A DNA stretch of 36,318 nt, taken from the NCBI GenBank assembly GCA_016200765.1, contig JACQEC010000004.1:1-36318 (forward strand), read 5' to 3'. Under the pieces are notes generated by a model. The model worked only from the letters and a program-made list of their open reading frames with translations, was not told the origin of the DNA and did no database searches. The DNA is from Chloroflexota bacterium (GTDB taxonomy: Bacteria; Chloroflexota; Anaerolineae; JACRMK01). Shown here one piece after another: positions 7,772-15,990 of this stretch (its first letter is position 1; each line of letters begins with the position of its first letter). A program made the position numbers and the translations under genes.

Positions 7772-7800
7772 ATCTTACCGAAGAATAGGCGGCGCGACAA
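7772..7800 (-). promoter_or_regulatory. Leaderless-type promoter of the SpoIID/LytB gene
   Basis: On the minus strand TTGTCG (7800-7795) and TAAGAT (7777-7772) are 17 bp apart. The -10 box ends 7 nt before ATG 7764, so transcription should start on or next to the start codon. No Shine-Dalgarno site is visible. Confidence 0.6.
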
Positions 7801-7819
7801 ATCGCGCACAGACTTCCGG

Positions 7820-7967
7820 TCAACGGATTAGGATAACGGATGAACGGATGGATGCGCATGATGCGTGATGGTGGTCAGCCGAAAACAGACGCTTCATGCC
7901 GCAGACCACGCCACGATGCCGCGCGCCTCAATCCGCTAATCCGCTATCCTAATCCGTTGATAGCAAC
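7820..7967. repeat. Inverted-repeat element between divergent exported-protein genes
   Basis: A perfect 16-bp inverted repeat, TCAACGGATTAGGATA (7820-7835) and its complement (7945-7960), brackets about 110 bp. Just inside are weaker arms of GGATGAACGGAT / ATCCGCTAATCCG. The outer word ATCCGTTGATAGCAA (7952-7966) is the exact complement of the one at 3492-3506. The interior has no gene. The 348-bp gap 7765-8112 holds this element and the two divergent promoters. Confidence 0.7.
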
Positions 7968-7997
7968 CCTGCCCTGCCGGAAAAGTCCGACTGCCAT

Positions 7998-8026
7998 TTG
8001 ACATCATGCGCGTGAGTTCATAGAAT
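7998..8026 (+). promoter_or_regulatory. Near-consensus sigma70 promoter of the RCC1-repeat gene
   Basis: A perfect TTGACA at 7998-8003 and TAGAAT at 8021-8026 are separated by 17 bp. Transcription should start near 8033, giving an ~80-nt leader that ends in AGGAG (8102-8106) before ATG 8113. Confidence 0.75.
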
Positions 8027-8112
8027 ACTGGGTACCGCGCGGCCCGTGCCCATGAGTAGCGCGGCAGTGTGCCAAAACCGTATTCCTACAGTCTCAACCA
8101 TAGGAGCGCGCT

Positions 8113-10479
8113 ATGTCACCTCAGCACTGGCTCTACCCCACGATCCGCAGACTGTCGCTCGTGGTCTGCGGGTTGCTCCTCGTCTGGCTGAAGTCAGCCT
8201 CGATCTACCCGGCCGCAACCATCTCTCTGGCCGCCCCGCCGCCTCCGCCCACGCCGCAGACGGTTTCCACCGCGATGGCTGTCGCCACCGGGAACTATCA
8301 CAGCTGCGCGCTGACGACGGGCGGCGGGGTCAAGTGCTGGGGCTGGAACGCCTACGGCCAGCTGGGCGATGGCACAACTACCAATCGCACCATCGCGGTG
8401 GACGTGGTGGGTCTGACCAGCGGGGTCAGCGCCATCGCCGCAGGGGGCTATCACACCTGCGCGCTGACGACGACCAGTGATGTCAAGTGCTGGGGCTACA
8501 ACTCCACGGGTCAGTTGGGCGATGGGACAACCACCGACCGCTATACGCCAGTAGATGTGGTGGGGCTGACGAGCGGCGTCGCGTCCATCTCCGCCGGCTA
8601 CGGGCACACCTGCGCGCTGACGACGGGTGGCGGCGTCAAGTGCTGGGGCTGGAACGACTCCGGCCAGTTGGGCGATGGGACAACCACAGACCGTCTGACA
8701 CCGGTGGATGTAACGGGCTTAACCAGCGGCGTCACGGCTATCGCCGCCGGTTACTATCACACCTGCGCGCTGACGAAAGGCGGCGGCCTCAAGTGCTGGG
8801 GACTTGACTTCCACGGCCAGTTGGGCGATGGCACGAATCTCACGACTGACCCATTGAGTCAGCTGACGCCAGTGGATGTCATAGGGCTGACGAGCGGCGT
8901 CAGCGCTATCGTGGCTGGCAGCGCTCACACCTGCGCGCTGACGAAAAGCGGCGGCCTCAAGTGCTGGGGCTGGAACGCCTTCGGCCAATTGGGCGATGGG
9001 ACGGGCATCACCCGCGCCACCGCGGTGGATGTGGTGGGCTTGACGAGCGGCGTGACTGCCATCGCCGCCGGTGAGCTGCACACATGCGCGGCGACGACCG
9101 GCGGCGGCCTCAAATGCTGGGGCGCGAACGGCAACGGCCAGTTGGGCGATGGGACGACCATCCAACGCAACACACCAGTGGATGTGTCGGGCCTGACGAG
9201 CGGCGTCAATGCCATCGTCGCCGGAGGGGCTTACCCCGGCGGTCACACCTGCGCGCTGACGACGACCAATGGCGTCAAGTGTTGGGGGCTAAACAACTAC
9301 GGCCAGGTCGGCGATGGGACAACCATTGATCGGCTCACACCCGTTGATGTAGTGTGGGTGGTGGGCGCTTTCAGCGTCGGCTCGGTCGCCGCGGGGGACT
9401 ATCATGCCTGCCGGCTGTCGGCGGGCGGCGGCCTCAAGTGCTGGGGCTGGAACGCCAACGGCCAGTTGGGCGATGGCACGACAACAAACCAACTGACCGC
9501 AGTGGACGTGATGGGGCTGACCAGCGGGGTCAGCGCTATTGCCGCCGGAGACTATCACACCTGTGCGTTGACGACCGGCGGCGGCGTCAAGTGCTGGGGG
9601 AATAACGCCTACGGCCAGTTGGGCGATGGGACAACCACAGACCGTCTGACACCGGTGGATGTAACGGGCTTGACCAGCGGGGTCAGCGCCATCGCCGCTG
9701 GGGTCGCTCATACCTGCGCGTTGATGACCAGCGGCGTCAAGTGCTGGGGCGCTAACACCTACGGCCAGCTGGGCGATGGCACGACCACGAATCGCTCCAC
9801 CCCGGTGGATGTGATGGGGCTGACCAGCTTTGTCTTCGCCGTCACAGCCGGTTACGAGTACACCTGCGCAGTGGCGAAGGGTGGCTTCCAGTGCTGGGGC
9901 GATAACACCTACGGCCAACTGGGCGATGGGACAACCATCCAGCGCACCACAGCCGTATATGTGGTGGGGTTGACCGGCTATGGTAGCGCCGGCGCCGCCG
10001 GTTACGATCACACCTGCGCGCTGATGCTGGGCGGCATCAAGTGCTGGGGTAATAACACCTACGGCCAGCTGGGCGATGGGACAACCACCCAGCGGCTGAC
10101 CGCCGTGGACGTGACGGGGCTGACGAGCGGCGTGAGCGCGATCACCGCCGGTTACCAGCACACCTGCGCCGTGACAACGGGCGGCGGCCTCAAGTGCTGG
10201 GGGAATAACGCCTCCGGTCAGTTGGGCGATGGGACGACCACGGATCGGCTGACCGCGGTGGATGTGGCGGGGCTGACCGCCGATGTCAGCGCCGCCATCG
10301 CTGTCACTGCCGGTTACGCGCACACCTGCGCGCTGACGGCGGACAGCCGCGTCAACTGCTGGGGGTTGAACGGCGTCGGCCAGTTGGGCGACGGGACGAC
10401 CACGCAGCGCACCACTGCAGTGTATGTAACGGGCTTGCTGGGCAATATACGGTTCTACCTGCCGGCGATCCTGCGGTAG
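8113..10479 (+). CDS. Exported RCC1-like double beta-propeller protein (14 repeats)
   Basis: The product is 788 residues. A signal/anchor stretch (about 12-45, LSLVVCGLLLVWLKSASIYP) is followed by 14 repeats of about 50 residues, each with the pattern HTCALT-x(5-6)-KCWGxNxxGQLGDGTTT...VDVxGLTSGV. Fourteen repeats would make two seven-bladed RCC1/BNR-type propellers. Each blade carries a Cys pair nine residues apart (TC...KC), which suits disulfide stapling of an exported protein. Some units are nearly identical at DNA level (8681-8725 and 9633-9677), a sign of recent internal duplication or conversion. The C-terminus is NIRFYLPAILR, matching the tail of the divergent SpoIID/LytB protein. Eukaryotic RCC1 is a nucleotide-exchange factor, but bacterial exported versions are generally of unknown function and probably bind ligands or surfaces. 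Confidence 0.88.
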   Translation: MSPQHWLYPTIRRLSLVVCGLLLVWLKSASIYPAATISLAAPPPPPTPQTVSTAMAVATGNYHSCALTTGGGVKCWGWNAYGQLGDGTTTNRTIAVDVVGLTSGVSAIAAGGYHTCALTTTSDVKCWGYNSTGQLGDGTTTDRYTPVDVVGLTSGVASISAGYGHTCALTTGGGVKCWGWNDSGQLGDGTTTDRLTPVDVTGLTSGVTAIAAGYYHTCALTKGGGLKCWGLDFHGQLGDGTNLTTDPLSQLTPVDVIGLTSGVSAIVAGSAHTCALTKSGGLKCWGWNAFGQLGDGTGITRATAVDVVGLTSGVTAIAAGELHTCAATTGGGLKCWGANGNGQLGDGTTIQRNTPVDVSGLTSGVNAIVAGGAYPGGHTCALTTTNGVKCWGLNNYGQVGDGTTIDRLTPVDVVWVVGAFSVGSVAAGDYHACRLSAGGGLKCWGWNANGQLGDGTTTNQLTAVDVMGLTSGVSAIAAGDYHTCALTTGGGVKCWGNNAYGQLGDGTTTDRLTPVDVTGLTSGVSAIAAGVAHTCALMTSGVKCWGANTYGQLGDGTTTNRSTPVDVMGLTSFVFAVTAGYEYTCAVAKGGFQCWGDNTYGQLGDGTTIQRTTAVYVVGLTGYGSAGAAGYDHTCALMLGGIKCWGNNTYGQLGDGTTTQRLTAVDVTGLTSGVSAITAGYQHTCAVTTGGGLKCWGNNASGQLGDGTTTDRLTAVDVAGLTADVSAAIAVTAGYAHTCALTADSRVNCWGLNGVGQLGDGTTTQRTTAVYVTGLLGNIRFYLPAILR

Positions 10480-10550
10480 AGAATATCCTGCGTGCGGCTT
10501 GCAGATGAACAGGCAGGGTGATGAACATGACGGGCCGACCCGGCGGCGTT

Positions 10551-10578
10551 TTGTGCGGCGGTACAGCGATGCTATAAT
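10551..10578 (+). promoter_or_regulatory. Promoter of tRNA-Ser
   Basis: TTGTGC at 10551-10556 and a perfect TATAAT at 10573-10578 have 16 bp between them. The -10 box ends 9 nt before the tRNA. The SRP RNA 36 bp beyond the tRNA may be part of the same transcript. Confidence 0.55.
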
Positions 10579-10587
10579 CTGCGCCGA

Positions 10588-10671
10588 GGGGAGGTCGCAT
10601 AGTGGTCTAGTGCGCACGCCTGGAAAGCGTGTAGGCGATGAGCCTCGCGGGTTCGAATCCCGCCCTCTCCG
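10588..10671 (+). tRNA. tRNA-Ser (anticodon GGA)
   Basis: A full class II cloverleaf can be folded by hand. The acceptor stem is GGGGAGG (10588-10594) with CCTCTCC (10664-10670), including one G-U pair. The D stem is GCA/TGC. The anticodon stem CACGC/GCGTG encloses the loop CTGGAAA with anticodon GGA at 10622-10624. A long variable arm (GGC...GCC) follows, typical of serine tRNAs, and the T arm is GCGGG-TTCGAAT-CCCGC. The discriminator is G at 10671. The 3' CCA is not encoded. Confidence 0.95.
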
Positions 10672-10706
10672 TGCCGGCGCGCCCGTAGCGGGGCCTGTCG
10701 CCCCAC

Positions 10707-10849
10707 GCCGTCGCGCGCATCCGGCTGCTGATTGGGTCCTGCGCGGCAGAAGACTGTGAACCCCGCCAGGGCCGAAAGGAAGCAACGGTAAGCAGACCCT
10801 TCTGGGTGCCGCAGGAGCGCCTGATCAGCAGCCTGATGCGCGCGACGGC
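10707..10849 (+). ncRNA. ffs: Signal recognition particle RNA (4.5S-type)
   Basis: The conserved domain IV is present: GCCAGGGCCGAAAGGAAGCA (10765-10784), with a GAAA tetraloop closed by CC/GG, then ACGGTAAGCAGACC. Outside it a long stem pairs GGCTGCTGAT (10723-10732) with ATCAGCAGCC (10824-10833), and the pairing extends outward almost perfectly (10707-10721 with 10835-10849). The RNA binds Ffh and guides membrane-protein targeting. The ends are set from the stem and could be a few bases off. There is no Alu-type 5' domain. Confidence 0.85.
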
Positions 10850-10873
10850 CAATCTGAAGCCTCAAGTTCCCAA

Positions 10874-12308
10874 TTGTCCGAACAGACCCTTAACCCGCCC
10901 CAAAGCCAGCCGCAGAGCCTGCCCCCGACTGTGATCGGGGGCCTGCCTCTGCGCGGCGAGTTTGTCCTGCGCCTCTATCCGGGGCCGATCGTGTTGGTTG
11001 CGACCGCGCTTCTCGTCGCGGCCATGCTCTGGGGCTACTTCGCCACCGAGCGGCCCGCCGCCGGATACACGGCTGGAGCGCGCGCCAAGCATCCAAATCT
11101 GGCTCGCCCAGCCGGTGGAAGTTGAAGCCGATGGCCTGCTCCTGCGCGGCCTGACCCAATCGGGGAGCGTGGCCGATGCCCTGCGGGAACTGGGCGTTCA
11201 TCTGGGCCGCGATGACCGCTTGCTCTACGGGGGCGAGCCACTGCCCGTCCAGACGCTTCTCTTAGATTTGCTGGCTGACCCGCTTGACCCGTATCAGGAA
11301 CGCCCCGCCGTCCGTCTAAGCGTTGAGCGCGCCATGCCGATCACCATCAGCGATGACGGCGTGCTGGCTTCCCTCAACACGTATGCCACCACCGTGCGCG
11401 AGGCTCTGCGCGTTCACAATGTGCTGTGGCACAACACCGACCGCATCACGCCGGGGCTGGACGATCCGATCAACGCCGGCCTGCACATCCTCGTCGAGCG
11501 CTCCAAGCCGATGACGATTATCGCCGACGGCAAGACCCTCCCCGCCCGCACGCGCGCGCCGACCATCGCGCAAGCCCTGCCCGAAGCGGGTATCTACCTG
11601 AAAGGCAAGGACTACACCCTGCCGCCGGCGAGCACGGCCACGCGCGATAATATGCTGGTGCAGGTCGTGCGCGTGCGCGAAGACCTGATCGAGGAGGCCA
11701 GCCCGATTGCCTACGCCAAGCTGATGCAGCCCGACGACAATCTGGAGATTGACCAACAGCGGCTGGCCCAGCGCGGGCAGGCGGGCGAACATCGCCGGGC
11801 AATCCGCATCGTCTACGAAAACGGTCAGGAGATCAAGCGCACTTTAGAGCGCGAATGGGATGCGCGCGCGCCCGTGCCCCAGATCACGGCCTATGGGCAC
11901 AAGATCGTGGTGCGCGATCTGATGACGCCGGGCGGGCCGATCCAATACTGGCGCGTCATCCGCATGTATGCCACGTCATACAGCCCGTCGCGCTCCGGCG
12001 TGTCGCCCAGCAAATCATGGTACGGCCACACCTTTTCCGGCTTGATGGCCGGCAAGGGCGTCGTGGCGATTGATAAGAGCGTCGTGCCGTGGCTGGCCGA
12101 TCTGTATGTGCCGGGCTATGGCACTGCTATCGCCGGAGACACGGGCAGTGGCATCATCGGCAAATGGATTGATCTGGGCTACGACGACGACAACTACGAG
12201 TCGTGGAGCCAGTGGGTCAACGTCTACCTGCTGACCCCCGCCCCGCCGGCGCAATTCATCCGCTGGATACTGCCGAACACCCCCGTCGAGCCCCGCTCGC
12301 GCCAATAG
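10874..12308 (+). CDS. YabE-like membrane-anchored DUF348/3D-domain protein, with an apparent frameshift
   Basis: Two frames must be joined. The first runs from about TTG 10874 (no ATG is available; start uncertain) and encodes a short cytoplasmic part and a membrane helix (GPIVLVATALLVAAMLWGYF). It then runs out of frame near 11070, and the protein continues in the next frame from about LERAPSIQIWLAQPVEVEADG to TAG 12306-12308. Dropping one G near 11070 gives a continuous protein of about 477 residues. The second part shows DUF348-type repeats (VEVEADGLLLRGLTQSGSVADAL, PITISDDGVLASLNTYATTV, PMTIIADGKTL), a G5-like stretch (IRIVYENGQEIKRTLE), and a C-terminal 3D domain with the three Asp sites AIDKSVVPW, AGDTGSG and WIDLGYDDD. 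Members are wall-acting, resuscitation-factor-like proteins, and the 3D domain is the catalytic part in lytic transglycosylases. The neighbour rsmA matches the yabE-rnmV-ksgA order of Firmicutes. The shift may be a sequencing error or real. Confidence 0.75.
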
Positions 12309-12322
12309 CGCCGCCCCTGCCT

Positions 12323-13177
12323 ATGCCGGGCCCCCCAACCTCGGTGCATGAACTGCGCGCCCTGCTGGAAAAGCGCGGTCTGCGCCCCAAGAAGTCCCTC
12401 GGCCAGAACTTTCTCATCGCCGCGGATGTGCTACAGGCTATCGCGCAGGCTGCCGACATCCAGCCCGATGAGGTCGTGGTGGAGGTCGGCCCGGGCGTCG
12501 GCACGCTGACGCGCTGGCTGGCCCTGGCGGCGCGGCGCGTCGTGGCCGTCGAGGTGGACGCGAACATGGTCGCCATCCTGCGCGAGACGCTGGCGGCTTT
12601 TGAGAACGTCACGCTGATTCACGCCGACATCCTCAAGCTCGACCTCGACGCCGCGCTGGCCCTCTCTGCGCCCTACAAAGTGGTCGCCAACCTGCCCTAC
12701 TACATCACCTCGGCGATCATCCGCAAGTTTCTCGACCGCCCGCACCGGCCCAGCCTGTTGGTGCTGATGATGCAGGACGAAGTCGCCCAGCGCATTTTGG
12801 CCGCGCCCGGCGAGATGAGCCTGCTAGCCGCCAGCGTGCAGTTCTACGCCAGACCCTCGCGGGTGATGCGCCTTCCGGCTGGCGCGTTCTATCCGGCCCC
12901 GCAGGTGGATTCGGCGCTGATCCGGCTGGACGTGCAGACCGGGCCGCTTGCGGTCAGCCCGGAGCGGTTCTTTCGCGTCGCGCAGGCCGGTTTCGGCCAG
13001 CGGCGCAAGACCCTGCGCAACGCGCTGGCGTCCGGGCTGGGCATTGGCCGCGAGCAGAGCGAGGCCCTGCTGACGCAAGCCGGCATTGACCCGCAGCGCC
13101 GCGCGCAGACGCTGGCGATTGCGGAGTGGGTGAGGCTGGCGGAAGCGTGGGACGGGCCGCTGGCGGATAGCAGATAG
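12323..13177 (+). CDS. rsmA: 16S rRNA dimethyladenosine transferase RsmA (KsgA)
   Basis: The product is 284 residues, slightly longer than the usual ~270. The Rossmann methyltransferase core is clear: LRPKKSLGQNFLI near the start, the SAM-binding VEVGPGVGTLTRWLA (about 54-68), VVAVEVDANM, HADILKLD and the catalytic VANLPYYITSAII, followed by FYPAPQVDSALIRL and a C-terminal helical domain (FGQRRKTLRNALAS). The enzyme dimethylates two adjacent adenines in the 3'-terminal helix of 16S rRNA during small-subunit assembly. ATG 12323 lies 14 bp after the YabE-like gene and fits the family N-terminus, so the two are probably co-transcribed. The stop codon lies inside a GATAGC-type repeat, which supplies the last residues. 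Confidence 0.95.
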   Translation: MPGPPTSVHELRALLEKRGLRPKKSLGQNFLIAADVLQAIAQAADIQPDEVVVEVGPGVGTLTRWLALAARRVVAVEVDANMVAILRETLAAFENVTLIHADILKLDLDAALALSAPYKVVANLPYYITSAIIRKFLDRPHRPSLLVLMMQDEVAQRILAAPGEMSLLAASVQFYARPSRVMRLPAGAFYPAPQVDSALIRLDVQTGPLAVSPERFFRVAQAGFGQRRKTLRNALASGLGIGREQSEALLTQAGIDPQRRAQTLAIAEWVRLAEAWDGPLADSR

Positions 13178-13292
13178 CAAATGGCCGCTGGCAGATAGCA
13201 GATAGCGAATGGCAGATAGTAGATAGCCGATAGTTAACGGCCATCAGCCATCGGCCATCAGCCACCGGCTATCGGCTATCCGCCATCGGCTA
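13165..13292. repeat. GATAGC-type intergenic repeat, possible two-way terminator
   Basis: The gap between two convergent genes is filled with (G)GCAGATAGC / GATAGCGAAT units and, on its far side, their complements (GGCTATCGGCTATCCGCC). The arms can form a long imperfect hairpin. The 20-mer GCAGATAGCAGATAGCGAAT (13191-13210) recurs exactly at 28530-28549. Both flanking stop codons (13175-13177 and 13290-13292) lie in repeat sequence. Confidence 0.7.
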
Positions 13293-14453
13293 GTCCAACA
13301 GCCTCGCCAGACCGTTCACCAGCCGCTCCACATCGTCCAGCGAGTTATAGGCCTGTATCGAGACGCGGACATAGGGCTTGCCCTGCCAGACGACCATCGG
13401 CACCTCGACCCCAAACTCGTCGTAGAGCCGCGACTTCAGTTGGGCCGGGTCGCACGGCGGCAGTGGCAGGGTGACCATCTGCATCGTCCAACTTGTATCG
13501 TCCGGGCTGATGGGCGGCAGGCCGGTCAGCGCGCTGATGCGCTCGCGCGTCTCCCGCACGAGCGTCTGGCACTGCCGCCGCACGTCAGCCCATTGATATT
13601 CCTCGTGAAAGCGGATAGCCTCCGGCACGGTGAGATACGACGCGATGTCGCGCGTGCCGGTCCACTCCTGCTCGTCAATGAAGCGCGAGGCGCTGGGCGC
13701 CACCGACTGATAGCCCCAACTGACGACGAGCGGCTCGACCAGCGGCTGGACGGCCGGGCGCGCGTAGAGGAACGCCGCGCCTTTGGGCGCGCAGAGCCAT
13801 TTGTGGCAATTGCTGGAGTAGATGTCCGCGCCGAGGTCTTCGACGTCGAGCGGCAGTTGGCCGATGACGTGCGCGCCGTCCACGATGCTGATGATGCCGG
13901 CCTCGCGCGCGCGTTGGCAGATGGCTTTGACCGGAAAGATCAGCGCGGTCGGCGAGGTGATGTGGCTGAGAAAGATCACGCGCGTGCGCGGCGTCACGCC
14001 CGCCCACAGCCGCTCGACGAAATTGTCGTGCGTCGTGACCGGCAGAGGGATGGGCTGGCGCTTATAGACCGCGCCGCTCTGCTTGCAGAGAAACTGCCAC
14101 GTCCGATCCAGCGCGCCGTACTCGTGGTCGGTGGTCAAGATTTCATCGCCGGGCTTGAGGCGCAGACTGCGCGCCGCGATGTTCAGCCCGGTGGTGGCGT
14201 TGGGCACATAGACGAGGTTATCGGCGTCGGTATGCACGAACGCCGCCAGCGCGGCGCGCGCCTCGCGCATGAGGCTGGCGAAGCGGCGCCCCAGAAATTC
14301 AACCGGCTGCCATTCTAACTCGCGTTGCCACTCCTGATATTTCTCAAACACCGGGCGCGGGGTTGCGCCGAATGAGCCGTGGTTGAGAAAAGCGATGTCG
14401 GGGTTCAGCAGAAACAGGTCTTTGGAGAGTGGCGCGCGGTTGTTGTGGGTCAT
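13290..14453 (-). CDS. Class V PLP-dependent aminotransferase, isopenicillin-N-epimerase-like
   Basis: The product is 387 residues from ATG 14453, a normal length for the family. Typical features are FLNHGSFGATPRPV at the N-terminus, YVPNATTGLNIAAR (about 80-93), DHEYGAL, FLSHITSPTALIFPV, VDGAHVIGQLPLDV (Asp that holds the PLP ring) and the PLP lysine in SSNCHKWLCAPKGAAFLY. Relatives include isopenicillin N epimerase, kynureninase-like enzymes and cysteine desulfurases, but the GSFG and HKWL context points to the CefD-like subgroup, most of whose members have unknown substrates. No beta-lactam genes are nearby, so epimerase activity should not be assumed. It stands alone on its strand, with a TATAAT box 24 nt upstream. 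Confidence 0.85.
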   Translation of the reverse strand: MTHNNRAPLSKDLFLLNPDIAFLNHGSFGATPRPVFEKYQEWQRELEWQPVEFLGRRFASLMREARAALAAFVHTDADNLVYVPNATTGLNIAARSLRLKPGDEILTTDHEYGALDRTWQFLCKQSGAVYKRQPIPLPVTTHDNFVERLWAGVTPRTRVIFLSHITSPTALIFPVKAICQRAREAGIISIVDGAHVIGQLPLDVEDLGADIYSSNCHKWLCAPKGAAFLYARPAVQPLVEPLVVSWGYQSVAPSASRFIDEQEWTGTRDIASYLTVPEAIRFHEEYQWADVRRQCQTLVRETRERISALTGLPPISPDDTSWTMQMVTLPLPPCDPAQLKSRLYDEFGVEVPMVVWQGKPYVRVSIQAYNSLDDVERLVNGLARLLD

Positions 14454-14476
14454 CAGGGCCTCGTGAGTTTTGCGTC

Positions 14477-14482
14477 ATTATA
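14477..14482 (-). promoter_or_regulatory. -10 box of the aminotransferase gene
   Basis: A perfect TATAAT on the minus strand ends 23 nt before ATG 14453. I find no good -35 at 16-18 bp, so this is only half a promoter by eye. Confidence 0.4.
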
Positions 14483-14559
14483 CCGCTTTTTCGCTCAACC
14501 CCGATACCCGATGGATTCCGCTCAAGCGCGCAGGGCGGATTTCCGCGGCCCGCCGCCGT

Positions 14560-15978
14560 TCACAGCCCGCTGGCATCGAAGACGCGGACACCGCCGTAGT
14601 CGGCGACATAGAGCAGGTTGTCGTATCCGAATAAGTTGAAGGGCTGGATACCGGTCATCATCGGTTGCCAGGTGTGATGGACGGGGTCCACCTCGACGAT
14701 CAGGCCGGCATCGTGCAGCGAGACGAACAACTTGCCCGCCGCAATCGCCACGCCCGAAGGCACCGAGCCATCGGGCAGAACCGCCACGGGTGGGAAGAAC
14801 CCGAAGATGGTTTCGCGGCCGGCATAGGCGAAGGGGTGCCCATAATGCCCGCCGAATACGATGTCGTTGACTTCATCGCCGGCATTTGCCAGGTTCGCAT
14901 CGTTCTTTTCGGGCGTGAAGGCTGGATCGTTATCAATGGCGAAGACCTGCTGTTGTCCTCCGAGAAAGCCGACGGTCATCGCCCAGGGGTTGCGGAAACC
15001 GCGCGCAAACTCGTAGACCTCACCGGCGCCCCCCGGGCGGACTTCGTAGCCTGTGACACTGCTCAACCATGAGAGCGGCGCATAGTTGATGCGCCCGGTC
15101 GGGAAATCCTCGTAGGCGGGCGGCTTGATGCCGCTGAGGACGCCGGGCGCGGCGTAGTTCGAGTCCATCACGGAACCCATCGCCATCAACAGCACATCCT
15201 GACCCGCCAGCGTGAACTTCGCCAGCGCGTGGTTGACGTGGCCGTAAATCTGGCTGATGACCGGATACGACAGCACCGCCTCGGCGTTGTGCATCTGGTC
15301 GTCGTCGGGCATACGTTGCAGCGCGCCCGCCTCGTTGAAAAAGATCAGGCCATGATAGACGACAATCCCGCCAATCAGATTGTAGACCGGCGGCGTCAAT
15401 GGGATCGGCTCGCCGTGGCTAGGCTTCTTCCAGATGGCGTATCCTCCCTTCATCGGTTCGGCAATCGCCGACGCATCTTGGGCCGCGCCGAAATAGATCG
15501 CGCCGGTCTCATCACGATACAGCGCCGTGACGATATGGCCTGTGACGACGGGCATTAAGACTTTTGCCGCCGATTGAGGGATAAGGATGGCTGAGGTGGT
15601 TGGTGTGGGTCTGGGCCGCGGCACAGCGGTCGGCGGGCGGGTGGCCGTAGGCACAGGGGAGGAGACGGCGGGCTGGTCTTCGTCGAGGGCGCAGGGCGAT
15701 GGCGTGCCATCGGGCTCGGCGAGTTCCAGATTGCGATGCTCGAAATCTTCGCAGGTATACGCATCGTCTTCGGGTATCGCGCTGGCCGGGTTGGGCAGGC
15801 GAGTGGCCGCCGTGTCCGGCGACGGCAACGCGGTAGAAAGCGGCCGGGACGTGGCAATCGCCCGCGCTCTGGCCGCCGGCCTTGCCGTGGCGGTTGGTGT
15901 TGGGCTTGAACGAGCCGGTGAGCTGCATGAGACCAAAACGACACAGGCAAGGGCTAACGCGGTGAGGCGAAAGGCCAT
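14560..15978 (-). CDS. Lipoprotein with a sugar/sorbosone-dehydrogenase-like (PQQ-type) beta-propeller
   Basis: The product is 472 residues. ATG 15978 is chosen because TGGAGAT lies upstream and the N-terminus reads as a lipoprotein signal (MAFRLTALALACVVLVSC, lipobox LVSC). A long Pro/Thr/Ser/Ala linker (about 20-140) is followed by the propeller: GGIVVYHGLIFFNEAGALQR, VYEFARGFRNPWAMTV, GDEVNDIVFGGHYGHPFAYAG, VPSGVAIAAGKLFVSLH and LFGYDNLLYVADYGGVRVFD. The ARGFRNPW and GHPFA motifs are those of soluble quinoprotein glucose/sorbosone dehydrogenases (GSDH family). Whether PQQ-binding residues are intact cannot be judged by eye. It would act outside the membrane, perhaps oxidising sugars or just binding a ligand. 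A strong hairpin sits directly before its ribosome binding site. Confidence 0.75.
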   Translation of the reverse strand: MAFRLTALALACVVLVSCSSPARSSPTPTATARPAARARAIATSRPLSTALPSPDTAATRLPNPASAIPEDDAYTCEDFEHRNLELAEPDGTPSPCALDEDQPAVSSPVPTATRPPTAVPRPRPTPTTSAILIPQSAAKVLMPVVTGHIVTALYRDETGAIYFGAAQDASAIAEPMKGGYAIWKKPSHGEPIPLTPPVYNLIGGIVVYHGLIFFNEAGALQRMPDDDQMHNAEAVLSYPVISQIYGHVNHALAKFTLAGQDVLLMAMGSVMDSNYAAPGVLSGIKPPAYEDFPTGRINYAPLSWLSSVTGYEVRPGGAGEVYEFARGFRNPWAMTVGFLGGQQQVFAIDNDPAFTPEKNDANLANAGDEVNDIVFGGHYGHPFAYAGRETIFGFFPPVAVLPDGSVPSGVAIAAGKLFVSLHDAGLIVEVDPVHHTWQPMMTGIQPFNLFGYDNLLYVADYGGVRVFDASGL

Positions 15979-15990
15979 GATAAATCTCCA

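Noticed and set aside
8281..10440. Tandem DNA repeats considered as a non-coding array
   Set aside because: They encode regular RCC1-type blades in one frame behind a signal peptide and a near-consensus promoter.
9289..10785. 498-residue minus-strand frame opposite the RCC1 gene and tRNA
   Set aside because: It crosses the tRNA gene and mirrors the repeats; no plausible protein features.
13440..14318. 292-residue plus-strand frame opposite the aminotransferase
   Set aside because: Shadow frame; the minus strand has the complete PLP-enzyme motifs.
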